Shown piece after piece: positions 5,363 through 7,317 of a DNA stretch of 7,317 nt (positions are counted from its first letter, which is position 1; every line of letters begins with the position of its first letter). The notes under the pieces are model-generated. The model saw nothing but the letters and a program-made list of their open reading frames with translations, ran no database searches and was not told where the DNA came from. The stretch covers positions 1-7,317 of the forward strand of contig JAPLSD010000419.1 of assembly GCA_026398835.1 (NCBI GenBank). Reading direction: 5' to 3'. The translations under genes and the position numbers were made by a program. This DNA is from Pseudomonas sp. GTDB lineage: Bacteria > Pseudomonadota > Gammaproteobacteria > Pseudomonadales > Pseudomonadaceae.

Positions 5363-7317
5363 GCGGTTCTCCTTGTTTGAGCGGGGCTGCCAGCCACTCC
5401 AGCGAAAGACCTTCAAGCGTCATGCCCTGTTGCAGGGTGACGAAGCCTTCGCTGTCGGTTTGGCCTTCGATCCGTGCGCCATCTTTGCGAACCAGGGCGT
5501 AGGCGCGATTGCGGGCCGGTTGCCCGTCTGGAAGCGAGGTTTGAAAGCGTTCGTTGAACGACGCCGATTGCCAGGCGTTGAATGCCGTAGAGGAATGGCT
5601 CGGCCCGGTGAGGTGGTGGGAGCCGGCCTTGACAGTGAAGGTGCCGGGCATCCCCAGCTCAATATTGCCGTCCTGCATCTTGATGTAGGTTCCACCGCAC
5701 AGCAGGGTGATGTGCTTGTCGGCAGCCACCAGCACATGCTCCTGGCTCGCGGTGATTTCCACACTCTGGTCCGCTTCCACGTGGATGCTGTTGTGCTGGG
5801 CTTGCAGCAGCAGTTGGCCGTTGTGGGCGATGTGGCGCATATCGCCGCCTTGAGCGAACAGCCCCAATTCGTCGCCGGCGTTGATCACCACCTTCTGCCC
5901 GGCGGTGAGCTGCTGATTCTTTTGAGCAACGCTGTCGATGTGCTCGCCAGCAGCCAGCGCAATGCTGCGGTGGCTGGCGGCAGCGATACCGGCCGGTCCG
6001 CTCAGGGCAATGATCGGTTGAGCGCCGTCGCCTGTACCGTTGGGCTGGTCATTGGCGCCTTGACCGAGATCGCGCACGGCGTCGGTCAGCGTCTGGCGTG
6101 GGTGCGGGTCCTGAACAATGCCCTGAGCGTTTCCGGCAGACGTCCCCATGTTCTTTGCCAGCTCCAGCGCCGCCTGTAACACCGCGACAACCTGCGTGCG
6201 CTCAAGTTGGCCGGCGCTGGCCTGAAGTTGTGCTTCGGCGGTCAACAGCAACCCCTTGGCCGCGCGCAAGGCACCGTGCGCATCGGTGCGTAACTCGAAG
6301 CCTTCGCCACGCGGTGTACCGCCATTAGGGCGTGGGTGGGTGAGGTAACCCAAGTGCAGGGCGCTATGGCTGTGATCGCTCAACAGCGCGGTGCTGATCT
6401 GGGCGGTTGTGTCGTCAATGCGCAACTCGTTGGCCCGCGATCCCTTATGCTCCCGGCTCTTGATCGTGGCTAATGTGTTGAGTTTGGGCAGCTCATAGGG
6501 CGGCAGGTTGGCGGCGCGGTAGGCGCGGCCGGTGGCGATCGGTTGGTCGGCGTCGCCGTCGAGGTAGCTGATGATCAGTTCCTGGCCGACCCGTGGGATC
6601 GCCATCGCGCCCCACATCGTGCCGGCCCAGCCCTGGGCCACGCGCACCCAGCAAGAACTGTGTTCGTTGGCCTGGCTGTCGCGGTCCCACGGGAAGCTGA
6701 CCTTGACCCGGCCCCATTCATCGCAGTAGATCTCCTCGCCCGGCGGGCCGACTACGGTGGCGATCTGCGGGCCATCGATACGCGGTTTGGGCAGCAGCTC
6801 GGCTTTCCAGTCGGCCTTGTTCGGGATCAGTGTGGCCTTGAGGTGATAGGACGTGCCGTGTTCGCCGCCGAAGGCATCTTCCTGCTGGCTGCTGTGTTGT
6901 TTGCCGGTGTGGGTGATGTTCACGGTGCGCCAGCGGATGTTGAGGTCTTCGCGCGGGTGGTCGATCAGGTCGAAGGCCCGGCCGGGTTGCAGGCGGGCGT
7001 CGTCGCCCTCGACCACGGCCATGCGCGCATCGCTACGCAGGGCGGTCAGGCGGGTCTGGGTGAACGGCTTGCCGGCCGCATCGCGTTTGTAGCGGCCGGG
7101 GTAATCGTAACGCTCGTAGTCGCGGCGCTGGTTATCGAGGTTCACACCGTCGGCGGCGTGCTGCTGGTTGTAACGTGGATGGGTGAAGGTGTAGTCGCGC
7201 TGGACCTGGCGGGAGGTGCGCACCTGCTCGATGTAGTGGAACCGGTGCAGCGCCGGCCCCGGCTGATCGCCGCCGCCCGTCGCTTGATACAGCACGGTGC
7301 AGGCCTCGTCTGAGCCA
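5352..7317 (-). CDS. vgrG: T6SS tip protein VgrG, C-terminal part (partial)
   Basis: VgrG trimers form the puncturing spike on the Hcp tube. The frame is open through the right edge, and the last 654 residues are visible. The visible part begins GSDEACTVLYQATGGG; the GTG at 7295 is an internal Val, not a start. Numbering from the edge, residues 1-165 are the end of the gp27-like hub (HYIEQVRTSRQVQRDYTFTH is typical). Residues 178-265 are the gp5-like OB domain (IDGPQIATVVGPPGEEIY, WGRVKVSFPWDRD, WAGTMWGAMAIPRVGQEL). Residues about 290-400 cover the start of the needle and a coiled stretch. Residues about 405-560 are a DUF2345-type beta-helix ending GGTYIKMQDGNIEL. A tail at 587-654 (FNERFQ ... 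DGQPARNRAYALVRKDGARIEGQTDSEG) looks like a transthyretin-like domain. Roughly 200 N-terminal residues should lie beyond the window. No C-terminal toxin domain is evident. It is the first visible gene of the coupled effector operon, and its promoter is outside the window. Confidence 0.95.
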   Translation of the reverse strand, partial: GSDEACTVLYQATGGGDQPGPALHRFHYIEQVRTSRQVQRDYTFTHPRYNQQHAADGVNLDNQRRDYERYDYPGRYKRDAAGKPFTQTRLTALRSDARMAVVEGDDARLQPGRAFDLIDHPREDLNIRWRTVNITHTGKQHSSQQEDAFGGEHGTSYHLKATLIPNKADWKAELLPKPRIDGPQIATVVGPPGEEIYCDEWGRVKVSFPWDRDSQANEHSSCWVRVAQGWAGTMWGAMAIPRVGQELIISYLDGDADQPIATGRAYRAANLPPYELPKLNTLATIKSREHKGSRANELRIDDTTAQISTALLSDHSHSALHLGYLTHPRPNGGTPRGEGFELRTDAHGALRAAKGLLLTAEAQLQASAGQLERTQVVAVLQAALELAKNMGTSAGNAQGIVQDPHPRQTLTDAVRDLGQGANDQPNGTGDGAQPIIALSGPAGIAAASHRSIALAAGEHIDSVAQKNQQLTAGQKVVINAGDELGLFAQGGDMRHIAHNGQLLLQAQHNSIHVEADQSVEITASQEHVLVAADKHITLLCGGTYIKMQDGNIELGMPGTFTVKAGSHHLTGPSHSSTAFNAWQSASFNERFQTSLPDGQPARNRAYALVRKDGARIEGQTDSEGFVTLQQGMTLEGLSLEWLAAPLKQGEPHDR
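5369..5374 (-). promoter_or_regulatory. Ribosome binding site of the lipase effector gene
   Basis: On the - strand AAGGAG lies six bases before the ATG at 5362, within the last codons of vgrG. It decides between this start and the upstream in-frame ATG at 5416, which would extend the protein by 18 residues into vgrG. Confidence 0.85.

Noticed and set aside
5363..5416. Upstream ATG at 5416 as the start of the lipase.
   Set aside because: It has no good ribosome binding site and would overlap vgrG by 65 bases; the ATG at 5362 has AAGGAG at ideal spacing.
5325..6179. A 284-codon + strand open frame opposite vgrG.
   Set aside because: The opposite strand encodes clear VgrG OB/DUF2345/tail sequence; the long antisense frame follows from high GC at third positions.
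7293..7295. GTG at 7295 as the start of VgrG.
   Set aside because: The frame stays open to the window edge with typical VgrG sequence before it, and the hub domain would be missing if translation began here.
6543..7313. A 256-codon + strand open frame opposite the VgrG OB domain.
   Set aside because: It is a shadow of vgrG with no recognisable domain or start signal.

Overview
The window reads as a chromosomal segment of a Pseudomonas species, probably of the fluorescens/putida side of the genus. This rests on high-GC codon use, the aceE-aceF order, an AceF C-terminus of the Pseudomonas/Azotobacter type (an Asn where E. coli has Asp in the catalytic motif), and VgrG and effector sequences of the Pseudomonas style. 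The species assignment is inference; no rRNA or other marker is present.

Layout: positions 1-2207 on the + strand are core metabolism. They hold the last 77 codons of aceE (pyruvate dehydrogenase E1) and a complete aceF (dihydrolipoamide acetyltransferase E2, 653 residues) with three lipoyl domains joined by Ala/Pro linkers. Positions 2208-2336 are a short convergent gap with an imperfect inverted repeat and no convincing U-tract terminator.

Positions 2337-7317 on the - strand carry three tightly packed genes of the type VI secretion system (T6SS), read from right to left. The first is a vgrG spike gene whose 5' end lies beyond the window. The second is a 596-residue alpha/beta-hydrolase phospholipase with PGAP1/LCAT-like motifs, resembling Tle4/TplE. 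The third is a 415-residue lipoprotein resembling the Tli4 immunity family. Each junction overlaps (11 and 13 bases) with a good ribosome binding site inside the upstream gene, so the three are almost certainly one translationally coupled operon.

How the genes work together (inference from family knowledge): VgrG caps the Hcp tube. Its C-terminal tail, which looks like a transthyretin-like domain, probably docks the lipase. The lipase is delivered into rival cells to attack membrane phospholipids. The lipoprotein, anchored in the producer's outer membrane and facing the periplasm, neutralises the lipase of siblings. No Hcp, PAAR, DUF4123/DUF1795 adaptor or T6SS structural gene is visible, so this looks like an orphan VgrG-effector-immunity module placed beside a housekeeping operon. 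The system is a recognisable one rather than a new type. The most interesting details are the coupling, the VgrG tail, the Thr-for-Gly nucleophile elbow, the rare-codon pocket in the immunity gene, and the near-duplicate lipoyl domains of AceF.
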